A DNA stretch of 64,000 nt, taken from contig JAOAPI010000099.1 in assembly GCA_025462865.1 (NCBI GenBank), forward strand, positions 1 through 64,000, written 5' to 3'. The position numbers and the translations under genes are program-made. This DNA is from Candidatus Sulfotelmatobacter sp. Its GTDB lineage: Bacteria > Acidobacteriota > Terriglobia > Terriglobales > Acidobacteriaceae. This document shows positions 1-8,824 of this stretch, piece after piece. The notes beneath the pieces are model-generated. The model was not told the origin of the DNA, made no database searches, and saw nothing but the letters and a program-made list of their open reading frames with translations. Within the stretch, counting starts at the first letter, position 1, and every line of letters begins with the position of its first letter.

Positions 1-1531
1 CAATCCGCGCGTTCGTGCCGTCGGCCTGCATGACGTACAAAAGCGTCTGCCCGTGTTGCCGGACCGAAAATGCGATGGATCGTCCATCGGGAGCGATTGC
101 CGGGCCGCCAAAGATTCGCGCTCCCAGACCACTCCACAACTCCGTGCCAGTTCCGTTGGCAAGCTTCCAGATGCTCTCGCTCGTGCCCGTCGCAGAAACA
201 TACAGAAGATAATTTGGACCCAGTCGTGGGGAGAACCCGGTGCTGGTGGTTAGCGAGATTCGAGCAGCTGTCGACACTGCGGCGGGCGAATCAGGAATCC
301 GCAGACGCCAGAGTGTTCTCTTCGCACTTGCCAGCGTGCCAACCAGACGGCGACCGTCAGCGCTAGCCGCCAGCGACGTGTATCGGTCAAGCCCAGAAGT
401 TAGCCGGTGGGGGATGCGACGCTCGACGTCCATGGTATAAAGCCACGGACCAGAACCGTCGGGATCGCTAGCGAGATATATCAGCGTCCGCCGATCCAAT
501 AGGACCGGGTAACTCACGCGCCTGTTGTGCGAGGTGATCCGTTCAGGAGCTCCGCCAGCTGCGCTGATGCGCCAGATGTCCAATTTGTCTGGCAGCGAAC
601 CCTGGACGAAATAGATGAATGCGGCGTCGGGCGACCACAACGGAAAGTGAGAGTGGAGCCCTGCGGATGCTTCGAATATCTGCCGGCTCTCCGATCGAAC
701 GCCGCCGTCCGACACGAAGAGCGGGTCTCCAGGGCCTGGCGTGTGGTATGTGAGCCGTGAGCCGTCGTGCGACCAGTCGAACTCGGCCACGCCTTCAAGG
801 TATAGCCGCGGCTCGCCGCCCAAAGTAGGAACCGCCCAGATGCCGATGTCGTCCCGCTTCGAGCCACTTGGATTGCGAGCCCAAAACGTGACGAGAGATC
901 CGTCGGGCGAGAAACCCACGGTTCGGATCGATGGATTAACGAGTTCAGGAACACTCCCGTGGGTCAGGTTGTGGAACTCACCCGATCCGACCTGCGTAAC
1001 CCAGACGTCCATCTGTCCGTCACGGTCCGACAAAAACGCCACGAAATGGCCGTCACGAGACACCGCAGCGTCCTGTTCCACTCCCCCGAAATCCGAAACT
1101 GACTGAAATCGCGCGTTTGCGATGGGGCTTCGCCAAAAGTACTCCGTTCTCTGAAACCAAAGGCTTCCAACAATCGCGAGCGCGATTCCCCCCGCAGCCA
1201 GCGCCAAGACGAACCTCCTGGGTAGAGAGTTCGATGTCGCCAAGCGCAGCGGCGGTGGTGCTGTGGGATTTGGCGAGGCGGCATTGTTCCCATTCTCGTG
1301 CGTTGCTTTATGATTCCGGCCCCGCGCCCACTCATCCAATTCCGCGCGAGACGCGTAGACCGAGCCCATCCTGTCATGTTGGTGCCGGTGGACGGGCATC
1401 CCCTCTCGCTTTTCCCAGCGCTGAACAGTGGTCACGTCGCGGTTGAGGTGTGCCGCGATTTCCTTCCACGAATCCAGCCGGTCTCCAAGCGCCCTCTCGG
1501 ATGGCGGTGTGCCGAGGGATCGTTCGCCCAT
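1..1531 (-). CDS. HTH-transmembrane-PD40 beta-propeller protein (C-terminus off window)
   Basis: Reading the minus strand from an ATG at 1531 gives 510 uninterrupted codons that leave the left edge, so the C-terminus is missing. Residues about 20-70 form a MerR/excisionase-like helix-turn-helix (SWKEIAAHLN, TTVQRWEKREGMPVHRH, then DEWARGR). Residues about 105-126 are a hydrophobic membrane span. The rest is a run of WD40-like PD40 propeller repeats of the type FSPDGS, WSPDAAFIYF and IAPDGRSIAF, typical of TolB-like proteins. A GGAG/AGGAGA Shine-Dalgarno stretch precedes the ATG. The implied topology is a cytoplasmic DNA-binding head and a periplasmic propeller, as in CadC-like one-component sensors; this topology is inferred. 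A divergent small exported protein starts 203 bp away and is a possible target. Confidence 0.85.
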   Translation of the reverse strand, partial: MGERSLGTPPSERALGDRLDSWKEIAAHLNRDVTTVQRWEKREGMPVHRHQHDRMGSVYASRAELDEWARGRNHKATHENGNNAASPNPTAPPPLRLATSNSLPRRFVLALAAGGIALAIVGSLWFQRTEYFWRSPIANARFQSVSDFGGVEQDAAVSRDGHFVAFLSDRDGQMDVWVTQVGSGEFHNLTHGSVPELVNPSIRTVGFSPDGSLVTFWARNPSGSKRDDIGIWAVPTLGGEPRLYLEGVAEFDWSHDGSRLTYHTPGPGDPLFVSDGGVRSESRQIFEASAGLHSHFPLWSPDAAFIYFVQGSLPDKLDIWRISAAGGAPERITSHNRRVSYPVLLDRRTLIYLASDPDGSGPWLYTMDVERRIPHRLTSGLDRYTSLAASADGRRLVGTLASAKRTLWRLRIPDSPAAVSTAARISLTTSTGFSPRLGPNYLLYVSATGTSESIWKLANGTGTELWSGLGARIFGGPAIAPDGRSIAFSVRQHGQTLLYVMQADGTNARI

Positions 1532-1734
1532 CGCTCTCCTAACTCCGTCCGCAGTCGTGACGGACCCGGGAGCCCAAATTGTAGCCTCCTCTGCCAGCAA
1601 AGGCACGGCAAAACGCTGCATTCGACGGCAAAGTCGAAGAACGGTGCCTTACCGCTTGAAGGCACCTACCCATCTGTCCGAACGTGTCCGAGCGTCTCGA
1701 GTGACATCTCAAATTGAACATTGGAGGTCTTTTC

Positions 1735-2310
1735 ATGAAAAGCACAGCTTTCGGATGGACGGTGCTAACCATCGCGGTACTGGTACTGGCGGCGAGCGTC
1801 GGCGCGCTGGCTCAGACTTCGGCACAACCCACATTCAGCGGAGAGATTAATGCCTATTCGCCCCAAAGTACTGGCTCGACCGGTACAACTGGTCCGTATG
1901 AGATTCGAGGTCCATGGTCTTTGACGTTAGAAGGAAACTCAACGGCGAATTTTTCAACGGACTTGAACATGGAAGAGTCTGATGGTTGGTGCATAACCCA
2001 GAACGGCTCAAATTTTGATCCGGCCGCCAGGGGAGCCCATACTCACCATGTCACTCTCGTGAATGCCGTTGTCACGCAGATTACTAACGGATTTCAAATA
2101 AGCGGGTCGGCCACAATCATGAGTAACGGGACCATCTCGTCCAAACTTTCACCGTCAGTTTTGACTGTACAAATCACGGGCGGCACGGACCGGAAGTATT
2201 CCAATGTCACACTGACCTTTCAGACCCCAGCCTCCGATCATTTTGGAACTGAACCGGTCGCCGGGGTAGTTCGAAGCGTCAAGGTATCAGGCAGCAAGGC
2301 ACGAAAGTAA
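1735..2310 (+). CDS. Small exported protein of unknown function
   Basis: The product is 191 residues. The start is ATG 1735, seven bases after a GGAGG, rather than the in-frame TTG at 1714. Residues 1-26 are a clear Sec signal peptide ending in ALAQ, so the protein is exported to the periplasm or beyond. The mature part is rich in Ser, Thr, Gly and Asn, predicts as all-beta, and has one visible Cys (near a DGWCITQNGS stretch). I recognise no family. It is transcribed away from the HTH-propeller protein on the left and is followed by 147 bp without a gene before tRNA-Ala on the other strand. Codon use looks like its neighbours but is slightly less GC-rich. Confidence 0.75.
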   Translation: MKSTAFGWTVLTIAVLVLAASVGALAQTSAQPTFSGEINAYSPQSTGSTGTTGPYEIRGPWSLTLEGNSTANFSTDLNMEESDGWCITQNGSNFDPAARGAHTHHVTLVNAVVTQITNGFQISGSATIMSNGTISSKLSPSVLTVQITGGTDRKYSNVTLTFQTPASDHFGTEPVAGVVRSVKVSGSKARK

Positions 2311-2457
2311 ATGGAGAGGTTTAGTGGCGGGCGCAACCTGAATGCTGTAATTGATTGAACGACGCCAAGTCAAACCTACCGCCAGATGTCCCTGTGGAGA
2401 CCGGCCTTCCACATACTCTATGGCCAGGCTTGATTAAAACCCGATGGAACGAAGATT

Positions 2458-2533
<76 letters not shown>

Positions 2534-2563
2534 ACGAGGGATGGATTGCTGTTTTGTGAATCC

Positions 2564-2592
2564 ATTTTAACAGCCTTCTTGATCCGGACCAA
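2564..2592 (-). promoter_or_regulatory. Promoter of tRNA-Ala
   Basis: On the minus strand a -35 box TTGGTC (2592-2587) and a -10 box TAAAAT (2569-2564) are separated by 17 bp. The predicted transcription start is near 2557, about 24 nt before the mature tRNA 5' end. Confidence 0.65.
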
Positions 2593-2644
2593 CCTGCTTG
2601 TTTCGCATCAGTTACCAGAGTGGAAAAGCGTTAATCCAAAACAC

Positions 2645-2674
2645 TTGACGAACGCCCCGTCCGCGCGTCTAAGC
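2645..2674 (+). promoter_or_regulatory. Weak candidate promoter for the TonB-like gene
   Basis: TTGACG at 2645-2650 is followed after 18 bp by TCTAAG at 2669-2674; another -10-like TAGTAT sits at 2675-2680. The gene starts at 2709. The -10 match is poor, so this is tentative. Confidence 0.3.
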
Positions 2675-2708
2675 TAGTATGCGGGGTCACAGCCGGAGTT
2701 CGGTCTAG

Positions 2709-3413
2709 ATGTTTACCCAACTGAAATTCGAGACATGGAGAGGCCAGCGCAAGGTATTGGCGGCTTCGCTGGTGCTGCATGGCCTGCTGTTCGCCTGGTT
2801 GCTGCATGCTCCTGAGCCCCAGTTGCTGAATCCGACTTCGATCGCGCTCGGACACAACGGCAGAGTACTCACCCAAATATATTGGCCCTCTCAATCGCCC
2901 GACGACAGTTCCACGAATTCGTCTGACCGCGCAACTGAGATCTATCGTCATCAGCGGTTCGGTCACCAAAAACTTACCTGGAAGCCAATTTCCTCTCCGC
3001 CAAAACTGCCTATGCCGAGTGCTCCGATTCCTCCATCCGGAGTTGAGGACAACGCACAGACTGCAACGCTTTCACACCTTGGTCACGGCGCGCCTGCTGG
3101 ACTTCCCTACGGCACTCTGCCCGGAGGGCCGGTATATGGCGACGAAATTAGGCCCGCTCTGCCGGTCACTACCGCTGATCCGGTTGCTTATCCCTGGGAA
3201 CTATCTGACTCTGAGGGAAGGGTAGTCGTTGAGATCACGATCGATGAGCGTGGAGAAATCGTCCGCAAAACCGTTATTGAAAGTATGGGTTCCAAGCTTG
3301 ACCAGAAAGTTCTGGCTGCGCTTGAGAACTGGCATTTTCATCCCGCGACACATAATGGAGTCGCTATTGCGTCCAAGCAGGATGCTATCTTTCACTTCCG
3401 CGCCCGAGGCTAA
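2709..3413 (+). CDS. TonB-like energy transducer protein
   Basis: The product is 234 residues with the layout of a short TonB: one N-terminal membrane helix at residues about 16-33 (VLAASLVLHGLLFAWLL), a Pro/Ser-rich periplasmic linker at about 60-150 (PISSPPKLPMPSAPIPP), and a C-terminal TonB_C domain at about 160-234. That domain shows the usual GRVVVEITIDERGEIV strand pair and the ALENWHFHPA motif. TonB couples the inner-membrane proton motive force to outer-membrane receptors such as the one at 36894. No exbB or exbD lies next to it. A GGAG lies 11 bases before the ATG. Many acidobacteria carry several such paralogues, so which receptor it serves is unknown. Confidence 0.85.
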   Translation: MFTQLKFETWRGQRKVLAASLVLHGLLFAWLLHAPEPQLLNPTSIALGHNGRVLTQIYWPSQSPDDSSTNSSDRATEIYRHQRFGHQKLTWKPISSPPKLPMPSAPIPPSGVEDNAQTATLSHLGHGAPAGLPYGTLPGGPVYGDEIRPALPVTTADPVAYPWELSDSEGRVVVEITIDERGEIVRKTVIESMGSKLDQKVLAALENWHFHPATHNGVAIASKQDAIFHFRARG

Positions 3414-3450
3414 GACGGGCGGGCTCGTACTCCTCTTGCTGAACAGCCAC

Positions 3451-3456
3451 TATAAT
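3451..3456 (+). promoter_or_regulatory. -10 box placed for a leaderless ribA mRNA
   Basis: A perfect TATAAT ends six bases before the GTG start at 3463, and no Shine-Dalgarno fits in between. Transcription would begin at or next to the start codon. No convincing -35 is seen. Confidence 0.5.
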
Positions 3457-3462
3457 TAACTT

Positions 3463-4074
3463 GTGACCCCCAAAACAGTCCAGCCAATAGCCTCTGCCGA
3501 GTTTCCCACCCGCTGGGGCAAATTTCGGATTCACGGCTTTCGCGCCGCCGGTTCCGATGGGCACGAAATCGAAGAAGCTGTGGCTCTGGTCATGGGGGAT
3601 GTTCACACAGCCCCTCCGCTGGTGCGCGTTCATTCTCAATGCCTCACGGGCGACGTTTTCCACTCATTGCGTTGCGACTGCCGACAACAACTCGAAATGG
3701 CCCTTTCCATGATTCGGGATTTAGGCGCAGGCATCCTGATTTATGAGCAGCAGGAAGGCCGCGGCATAGGGCTCATGGCGAAATTGCAAGCTTATGAGTT
3801 GCAAGATGCCGGTCTTGATACGGTCGAGGCCAATGAGCGCCTCGGCTTCAAAGCCGACCAGCGCGATTTTGCATTGCCTGGCCAGATACTCAAGTCGTTG
3901 GGCGTTGGCAGAGTTCGCCTTCTCTCGAATAATCCCGAGAAAGTAGACGCTCTACAGCGAGCCGGCATTGAGGTTATAGAGCGCGTCCCTTGCGAAGTCG
4001 ATCCCAACCCGCACGCCGAAGAGTATCTCAAGACCAAGAAAGAGAAGCTCGGGCATCTCTTCAGCTCCCGGTAA
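3463..4074 (+). CDS. ribA: GTP cyclohydrolase II
   Basis: The product is 203 residues, a normal length for a stand-alone RibA. The enzyme opens GTP to 2,5-diamino-6-ribosylamino-pyrimidinone 5'-phosphate with loss of formate and pyrophosphate, the first step of riboflavin synthesis. The zinc site is complete: C60, C71 and C73 in SQCLTGDVFHSLRCDC. The nucleotide-binding QQEGRGIGL lies at about 96-104 and SNNPEKV at about 155-161. There is no fused DHBP synthase (RibB) domain and no other rib gene nearby. The GTG start has no Shine-Dalgarno but sits 6 nt after TATAAT. No FMN riboswitch is present. The gene is convergent with the DUF2520 gene, with only 19 bp between the stops. Confidence 0.93.
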   Translation: MTPKTVQPIASAEFPTRWGKFRIHGFRAAGSDGHEIEEAVALVMGDVHTAPPLVRVHSQCLTGDVFHSLRCDCRQQLEMALSMIRDLGAGILIYEQQEGRGIGLMAKLQAYELQDAGLDTVEANERLGFKADQRDFALPGQILKSLGVGRVRLLSNNPEKVDALQRAGIEVIERVPCEVDPNPHAEEYLKTKKEKLGHLFSSR

Positions 4075-4093
4075 GCTTTTGTCTTTCTGTAAT

Positions 4094-4999
4094 TCAAGCC
4101 TTAAGAACCTTCCGCAGCGCGGCGCGATTCTTCGCGGGTAGAGCGCCGAGTGCCGCCCGAGCCAGAACAATGTAAATTTCCTGAGCTCCCCGATCTTCCT
4201 GCAACGCTTTGAGATGCTTCTTCACTGTGTCCGCGTCTCCACGCACAAGGGGGCCGCTGAACGCTCCGGCGGCTCCAAGACGTGCATAGTTCGCCAGAGT
4301 TTGCTGGAGAATCGGAAGCATCCTTTCGCGGGCTGTCTTTCCTCTGACCCCAGCGGCCGCAGCGACATTTTCACTGGCGGCGAGCAACGCAGTCAGTAAC
4401 GGGGAAAGAAACATCCCCCAGGCGTGATAAGCCCCTTTTTGCTGCTTGCGAATGTTGAATGCAACGCCGCGCAGATCTCGCACAATGGAGCGTGCGATGA
4501 CCACAGCCTTGCGATCTCCCTCCAGTGCAAATGGAACGGTCGCAAGAGGCGGGCGCGCACCGTTCACGAATGTCATCAAGGGATGCACGGAAGCAACCGC
4601 GGCGCCTCGCCCACGCAGCACGTTGAGTTCGTCGCTGTTCAGGGCGCCGCTGGAGTGCAACGCCACTTTATTTTTCCAATCTGCCACCTCCAACAGCGAT
4701 TCTGCCGCGCCGGCAATCGCACTGTCGGGGACACAAAACCAGACAACCTGAGACTGTATCTTTGCCCGCACGCCTGTTACGGCCGATGCTCCCACCTGGC
4801 GCGCCAGCCGCCGAGCGCGCCGCAGCGACGCTCCCGAGCTGCGGGAGATGATCAGATCGATCCGGTATCCCGCCGCGTGCAAGGATGTGGCTAGCGCGCC
4901 AGCCAGATTTCCTGCGCCGACGATGGCGATACTCTGTCTCTTAAGAGCGCTTCCGGGCATGCCCGGGAGAATAGCAGAATCTTTAGCACTGTCTCGCAT
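4094..4999 (-). CDS. Rossmann-fold DUF2520 oxidoreductase-like protein
   Basis: The product is 301 residues from ATG 4999, or 288 from ATG 4960 (reading MPGSALKRQ). The second start has TATTCT seven bases before it and is a real alternative. An NAD(P)-binding Rossmann motif, IAIVGAGNLAGALA, opens the domain. The C-terminal half is the helical DUF2520 domain with the typical SSGAL, HPLMTF and KGAYHAWGMFLSPLLTAL segments. The family resembles ketopantoate reductase and F420-dependent NADP oxidoreductase; its substrate is not established. It lies back to back with the NUDIX gene (68 bp between starts) and is convergent with ribA. Confidence 0.8.
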   Translation of the reverse strand: MRDSAKDSAILPGMPGSALKRQSIAIVGAGNLAGALATSLHAAGYRIDLIISRSSGASLRRARRLARQVGASAVTGVRAKIQSQVVWFCVPDSAIAGAAESLLEVADWKNKVALHSSGALNSDELNVLRGRGAAVASVHPLMTFVNGARPPLATVPFALEGDRKAVVIARSIVRDLRGVAFNIRKQQKGAYHAWGMFLSPLLTALLAASENVAAAAGVRGKTARERMLPILQQTLANYARLGAAGAFSGPLVRGDADTVKKHLKALQEDRGAQEIYIVLARAALGALPAKNRAALRKVLKA

Positions 5000-5055
5000 C
5001 TACCTGATTCACTTTCCACCGATGAAGCCGGATCTTACGGGCGGATGCCGTGCTT

Positions 5056-5061
5056 TATATT
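5056..5061 (+). promoter_or_regulatory. -10-like box placed for a leaderless NUDIX mRNA
   Basis: TATATT ends six bases before ATG 5068. No Shine-Dalgarno is present and no strong -35 is visible. Confidence 0.4.
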
Positions 5062-5067
5062 GTTGTC

Positions 5068-5709
5068 ATGTCCAGATCGCTGAAGTCCAAGTCAAAGTCA
5101 GTTGCTTCTAATAAGCGCTCTCGCAGTAAGGCACGTGTAATTTCTTCCCGCACCGTGTATCGCGGGCCCGTCTTCTGGGTGACCACTGATGAAGTACAAG
5201 AGCCCGGAGGCGTCCGCGCTCGTCGCGATGTAATACATCACACCGGCTCGGTAGTTGTGCTAGCCGTCGATGAAACTGGCTCAGAGCCAGGGGTGCTGCT
5301 GGAGCGTCAATATCGCCACGCCGCCAAGGACTACCTTTGGGAGCTGCCCGCGGGACGCATTGATCGTGGTGAGAGGCCCCTTCCTGCGGCCAAACGCGAA
5401 CTGCTTGAGGAGACCGGATATACCGCCTCCCACTGGCGACGTATTCTCTACTTTTATGCCAGCCCAGGATTCGTGGCCGAAACCATGTCCGTGTACCTGG
5501 CTACAGGCCTCCGCGCTGGTACTGCCCAGCCTGAGGCCGACGAAATGGGACAGCTCCGCATGGTTCCTCTCCCTACGGCTCTCCGGATGGTATTGCGCGG
5601 TGCAGTTCGGGACGCCAAGACTATCGCGTCCGTCCTATGGCTCGATCACCAACTGGCGCATAAACATGGCCTCGGTGCTCCCCAATCAAAACGCAGAATG
5701 CCACGCTAG
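5068..5709 (+). CDS. NUDIX hydrolase, ADP-ribose pyrophosphatase type
   Basis: The product is 213 residues from ATG 5068; an in-frame GTG 18 bases upstream is less likely. The Nudix box is perfect: G-x5-E-x7-REL-x-EE-x-G (GRIDRGERP then AAKRELLEETGYT). The preceding LLERQYRHAAKDYLWELPAG is the usual signature of ADP-ribose or ADP-sugar pyrophosphatases, which split ADP-ribose to AMP and ribose 5-phosphate. The N-terminal 30 residues are Lys/Arg/Ser-rich and look disordered. The exact substrate within the NUDIX family cannot be fixed from sequence. Confidence 0.88.
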   Translation: MSRSLKSKSKSVASNKRSRSKARVISSRTVYRGPVFWVTTDEVQEPGGVRARRDVIHHTGSVVVLAVDETGSEPGVLLERQYRHAAKDYLWELPAGRIDRGERPLPAAKRELLEETGYTASHWRRILYFYASPGFVAETMSVYLATGLRAGTAQPEADEMGQLRMVPLPTALRMVLRGAVRDAKTIASVLWLDHQLAHKHGLGAPQSKRRMPR

Positions 5710-6034
5710 CCATTATTGGCGACGCGAGCGCAGCCGCTCTTCAGGGTGAGCCGAAGCTTGCCTGAGCGAAGCCGGAAGAAATCTCCGGCCAATACAGCGA
5801 GTTCGGGGGAAGCTTATCGCGAAATCCTCACCCGGCTGAAACGCCGCGCCTCGGATGCCGCCTGATTCGGGATGGCGTCTTCTGGATGAGAGTCGCGAAG
5901 TCAAACTGCACCATTACCCCCTTTTCCTCCAACCCTTCGCCTCGACACCCCATCTTATATCGCTACAAAATTCGGGTTATGCGGGCACGTCTTTGAGGCC
6001 CCCCAACTGAAGGGCGTGCTGAAGGAGGGGGTAG
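5710..6034 (+). other. 325-bp intergenic region with GC-rich inverted repeats
   Basis: No credible gene is seen. The left part (about 5723-5775) holds GCCGAAGC and GCGAAGCC arms and a CCGGA/TCCGG hairpin. It recalls dispersed acidobacterial repeats containing CGCTCAGG. The right part holds a candidate cold-shock promoter and a 5' leader. Confidence 0.5.
5942..5969 (+). promoter_or_regulatory. Candidate promoter of the first cold-shock gene
   Basis: TCGACA (5942-5947) and TACAAA (5964-5969) are 16 bp apart. This predicts a leader of about 58 nt before the GTG start. The leader contains a GCACG/CGTGC stem (about 5983-6020) just before the AAGGAGG ribosome-binding site. Confidence 0.4.
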
Positions 6035-6244
6035 GTGGAACGCTTGAAAGGAACGGTTAAGTGGTTCAATAACGCAAAGGGTTACGGATTTATCGGGCGC
6101 GCGGACGGCCCTGACGTTTTTGTGCATTACAGCGCGATTACTTCTGAGGGCTACAAAAGCCTACAGGAAGGCGATCCGGTAGAGTTTGAAATAGCCGAGG
6201 GGCAAAAAGGACCTCAGGCTGCAAACGTAGCTAAGAGCGCCTGA
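6035..6244 (+). CDS. Cold-shock domain protein (CspA family)
   Basis: The product is 69 residues, a single OB-fold cold-shock domain that binds single-stranded RNA or DNA and acts as an RNA chaperone. Both RNP motifs are intact: KGYGFIGR (RNP1) and DVFVHYSAI (RNP2), after the usual [11 protein letters not shown]. It starts at GTG 6035, after AAGGAGGGGGTAG. A second family member is encoded at 59699-59902. The rather acidic C-terminal strand (VEFEIAEG) differs from the paralogue. Confidence 0.95.
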   Translation: MERLKGTVKWFNNAKGYGFIGRADGPDVFVHYSAITSEGYKSLQEGDPVEFEIAEGQKGPQAANVAKSA

Positions 6245-6378
6245 TTTTTGGGTGAGATAAAAATTTAGCGCCGCGTGGCGATCAACCCGCCGCGCAGCCG
6301 AATACGCCGTCTTGTATTCCGACCGGGATCTGTCTCTCTCATTAGCCTTTGTGCGGAATCTTGTTTACTCTTTATTCC

Positions 6379-8124
6379 GTGGACAATAAGGCAATCGCCG
6401 GCATTCTCTACGAAACCGCGGATCTGCTGGAAATCGATTCCGCCGACTCTTTCCGCGTCCGATCCTATCGAAACGCCGCCCAAGCCATCGAAAACCTGTC
6501 TGAACAAATTAAGGAACTCATCAGCGAACCCAAAAGAGTGCTCGCCATTCCTGGAGTAGGCAAGGGCATGCTGATTAATCTCCAGGAGCTTTTCACTACC
6601 GGCAGCCTTACGGTGCAAGCCGAACTGCTCAAGAAATATCATCCGTCAATGCTGCAATTGTTGAAGATCCAGGGGCTGGGACCGAAGACGATTTCGCTGA
6701 TCTGGAGCGCCTACCAGGTATGCGACGTTGATGGCGTGGAAAAGCTGGCTCGCGAAGGTAAAATTCGCGAACTGCCCCGCATGGGTGAGAAACACGAACA
6801 AAAATTGCTGAAGGCGATTGAAGACTACCGGCGAATCTCCGGACGATTTCTCATTGATGCCGCCGAAGTCGAGGCGAAAAAACTCATCGACTATCTTGCA
6901 AAACTTCCCGGCATTGACCGGATCACCCCAGCCGGTTCCCTGCGCCGGGGACGCGAAACTGTGGGTGATCTCGACATTCTGATGACAGGGCAAGCCTGCT
7001 GCAGCGAAACCGAGCGCCAGCAGGCAGTGCAGTATGTTGCAAAGTACCCGCCGCTAATGAGCGTCATCGCGCAGGGCGACAACAAAATCAGTTTCCGCGT
7101 GCGCACCGATATGCAGGTGGATGTCCGCCTGCTCCCTCCGGAATCCTTTGGCGCGGCTATGCAGTACTTTACTGGATCAAAATCTCACAACGTAGCCCTT
7201 CGCCAGCGAGCTCTGAAACTCGGTTACACCCTGAACGAATACAGCCTTGCCGATCTCAAAACGGAAAAGGCGGTTGCCGGAAAAACCGAAGAAGAAATCT
7301 ATGCCAGGCTGAATCTCGACTACGTTCCGCCCGAATTGCGCGAGAACCTGGGCGAGATTGAGGCGGCGGAAAAACATGTGCTGCCAGTGCTGATTACCCA
7401 AGACGATCTTCAGGGTGACGCGCACATGCACACCGTGGAGACCGACGGCCGCAACACAATCGAAGAGATGGCCGATGCCGCAAAAGCTCACGGCTATAAG
7501 TACATGGCCATTACCGATCACTCCAAGAACCTTGCTTTCGCCAACGGTCTCGATGACGCTCGCGCAGTGGCGCACATCCGCCGTATTCGCGAGGCCAACG
7601 ACAAGATGGAGGGCATTACAATCTTCGCCGGGATCGAGGTGGACATCCTTGCCGATGGCGACCTCGATCTTTCCGACGATGTGCTGGCACAGATGGATAT
7701 CGTCATTGCCAGCGTACATTCAGTATTTAATCAGGAGCCCGCCAAAATGACGGATCGCCTGCTGAAGGCCATATCGAACCCGAATACTTCCCTCATCGGT
7801 CATCCCACGGGCCGCATTCAGCTCCGCCGCGATGCCTACCAATTTGATATGGACGCAGTATTGACGGCGGCCGCGAAGCACAAAGTTGCGATGGAGTTGA
7901 ACTCCTATCCCGACCGGCTCGATCTCAACGACGTTCACTTGCGTCAAGCAAAAAAGAGGGGCGTAAAGATCGTCATCAACACCGATTCCCATCACACGTC
8001 ACATTTAGACAAAATCCGCTATGGGATTCTGCAGGCACGCCGCGCCTGGCTGACCAAAGAAGATGTGCTGAACACCTTACCGGCCGCGGCATTCGCGAAG
8101 GCCATGAAGCATGAATGGAATTGA
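6379..8124 (+). CDS. polX: Family X DNA polymerase with PHP domain (PolX)
   Basis: The product is 581 residues from GTG 6379 (MDNKAIAGIL...), the start that aligns with other PolX proteins; an in-frame TTG at 6349 would add ten residues. The N-terminal lyase/fingers region (about 1-150) carries helix-hairpin-helix motifs such as IPGVGKG and IQGLGPKT. The palm has the two catalytic Asp in GDLDIL (about 197 and 199) and the third in MQVDVR. From about 340 the PHP domain has its metal-binding motifs DAHMHT, ITDHS, GIEVDIL, ASVHS, GHPTGR and NTDSHH. PolX fills short gaps in base-excision repair, and the PHP part acts as a 3'-5' exonuclease and AP endonuclease. No clear Shine-Dalgarno is seen. Confidence 0.92.
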   Translation: MDNKAIAGILYETADLLEIDSADSFRVRSYRNAAQAIENLSEQIKELISEPKRVLAIPGVGKGMLINLQELFTTGSLTVQAELLKKYHPSMLQLLKIQGLGPKTISLIWSAYQVCDVDGVEKLAREGKIRELPRMGEKHEQKLLKAIEDYRRISGRFLIDAAEVEAKKLIDYLAKLPGIDRITPAGSLRRGRETVGDLDILMTGQACCSETERQQAVQYVAKYPPLMSVIAQGDNKISFRVRTDMQVDVRLLPPESFGAAMQYFTGSKSHNVALRQRALKLGYTLNEYSLADLKTEKAVAGKTEEEIYARLNLDYVPPELRENLGEIEAAEKHVLPVLITQDDLQGDAHMHTVETDGRNTIEEMADAAKAHGYKYMAITDHSKNLAFANGLDDARAVAHIRRIREANDKMEGITIFAGIEVDILADGDLDLSDDVLAQMDIVIASVHSVFNQEPAKMTDRLLKAISNPNTSLIGHPTGRIQLRRDAYQFDMDAVLTAAAKHKVAMELNSYPDRLDLNDVHLRQAKKRGVKIVINTDSHHTSHLDKIRYGILQARRAWLTKEDVLNTLPAAAFAKAMKHEWN

Positions 8125-8165
8125 ACACCGGACCAGAGAGTACAATCCGAAACGCGAGAAGCCAT

Positions 8166-8771
8166 ATGCCTGATCAGGTTCCAGATCCTGTTTCGAGTCC
8201 CCCACCCTTGCCCGAGGGCGGCGTATCACCGGCCACGCCTTCCGGATCCACAATTAGCATCGGAGACGAGTTCGGCACTGCCAAGCGAAATCTTCCCCCG
8301 GTCAAAATTCTGCTGATAGCAACGGCTGGAATACTGATCATCGTGGGCATTGCCTCGTTTTTCCAACGCGCCAAACCGCAAGGCTCCGGATCACTCGACA
8401 ACGTAGCCGCAGTGGATCTCCCGGGACAAAATGCAGTTCTGGTGGCCCTCACCTTCACTCTGCAGAACTCCGGCAAGAAACCGCTATGGGTGCACAACGT
8501 CGAGGGAAAGCTACTGACCTCAAGCGGAGAGTCGAGCGGCGATGCAGTTTCCGCCATCGATTTCGATCGCTACTACCAGGCATTCCCTGCACTGAAGGCG
8601 AACGCGCAGGCCGCGCTCGCTCCCGAAGACAAACTGCAATCCGGCCAGCAGGTGAGGCGAACGGTAATGGTCAGCTTTCCCGTCACGCTCGACGCTTTCA
8701 ATCAGCGAAAATCCGTGAGCGTGGTGGTTCACCCATATGATCAACCAGTGCCGGTGGTTCTTAGCAAGTGA
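8166..8771 (+). CDS. Single-span membrane protein of unknown function
   Basis: The product is 201 residues from ATG 8166. An alternative ATG at 8115 overlaps the end of polX and would add 17 residues. A Pro-rich N-terminus (about 1-55) is followed by one membrane helix at about 57-76 (ILLIATAGILIIVGIASFF). The soluble domain has beta-strands typical of immunoglobulin-like folds (LVALTFTLQNSGKKPLWV, then RRTVMVSFP). I cannot name the family with certainty. It lies tightly behind polX and just before the lactonase, so the three may be co-transcribed. No enzymatic motif is visible. Confidence 0.65.
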   Translation: MPDQVPDPVSSPPPLPEGGVSPATPSGSTISIGDEFGTAKRNLPPVKILLIATAGILIIVGIASFFQRAKPQGSGSLDNVAAVDLPGQNAVLVALTFTLQNSGKKPLWVHNVEGKLLTSSGESSGDAVSAIDFDRYYQAFPALKANAQAALAPEDKLQSGQQVRRTVMVSFPVTLDAFNQRKSVSVVVHPYDQPVPVVLSK

Positions 8772-8824
8772 TGAGGACGGATATCTCTCTTCTGCGCGGG
8801 AATTCCAACCACGGTCGACTCGAA

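Noticed and set aside
514-1377. Two Arg/Ser-rich minus-strand open frames near the left edge
   Set aside because: They are out of frame with the propeller gene that reads through the entire region to the window edge.
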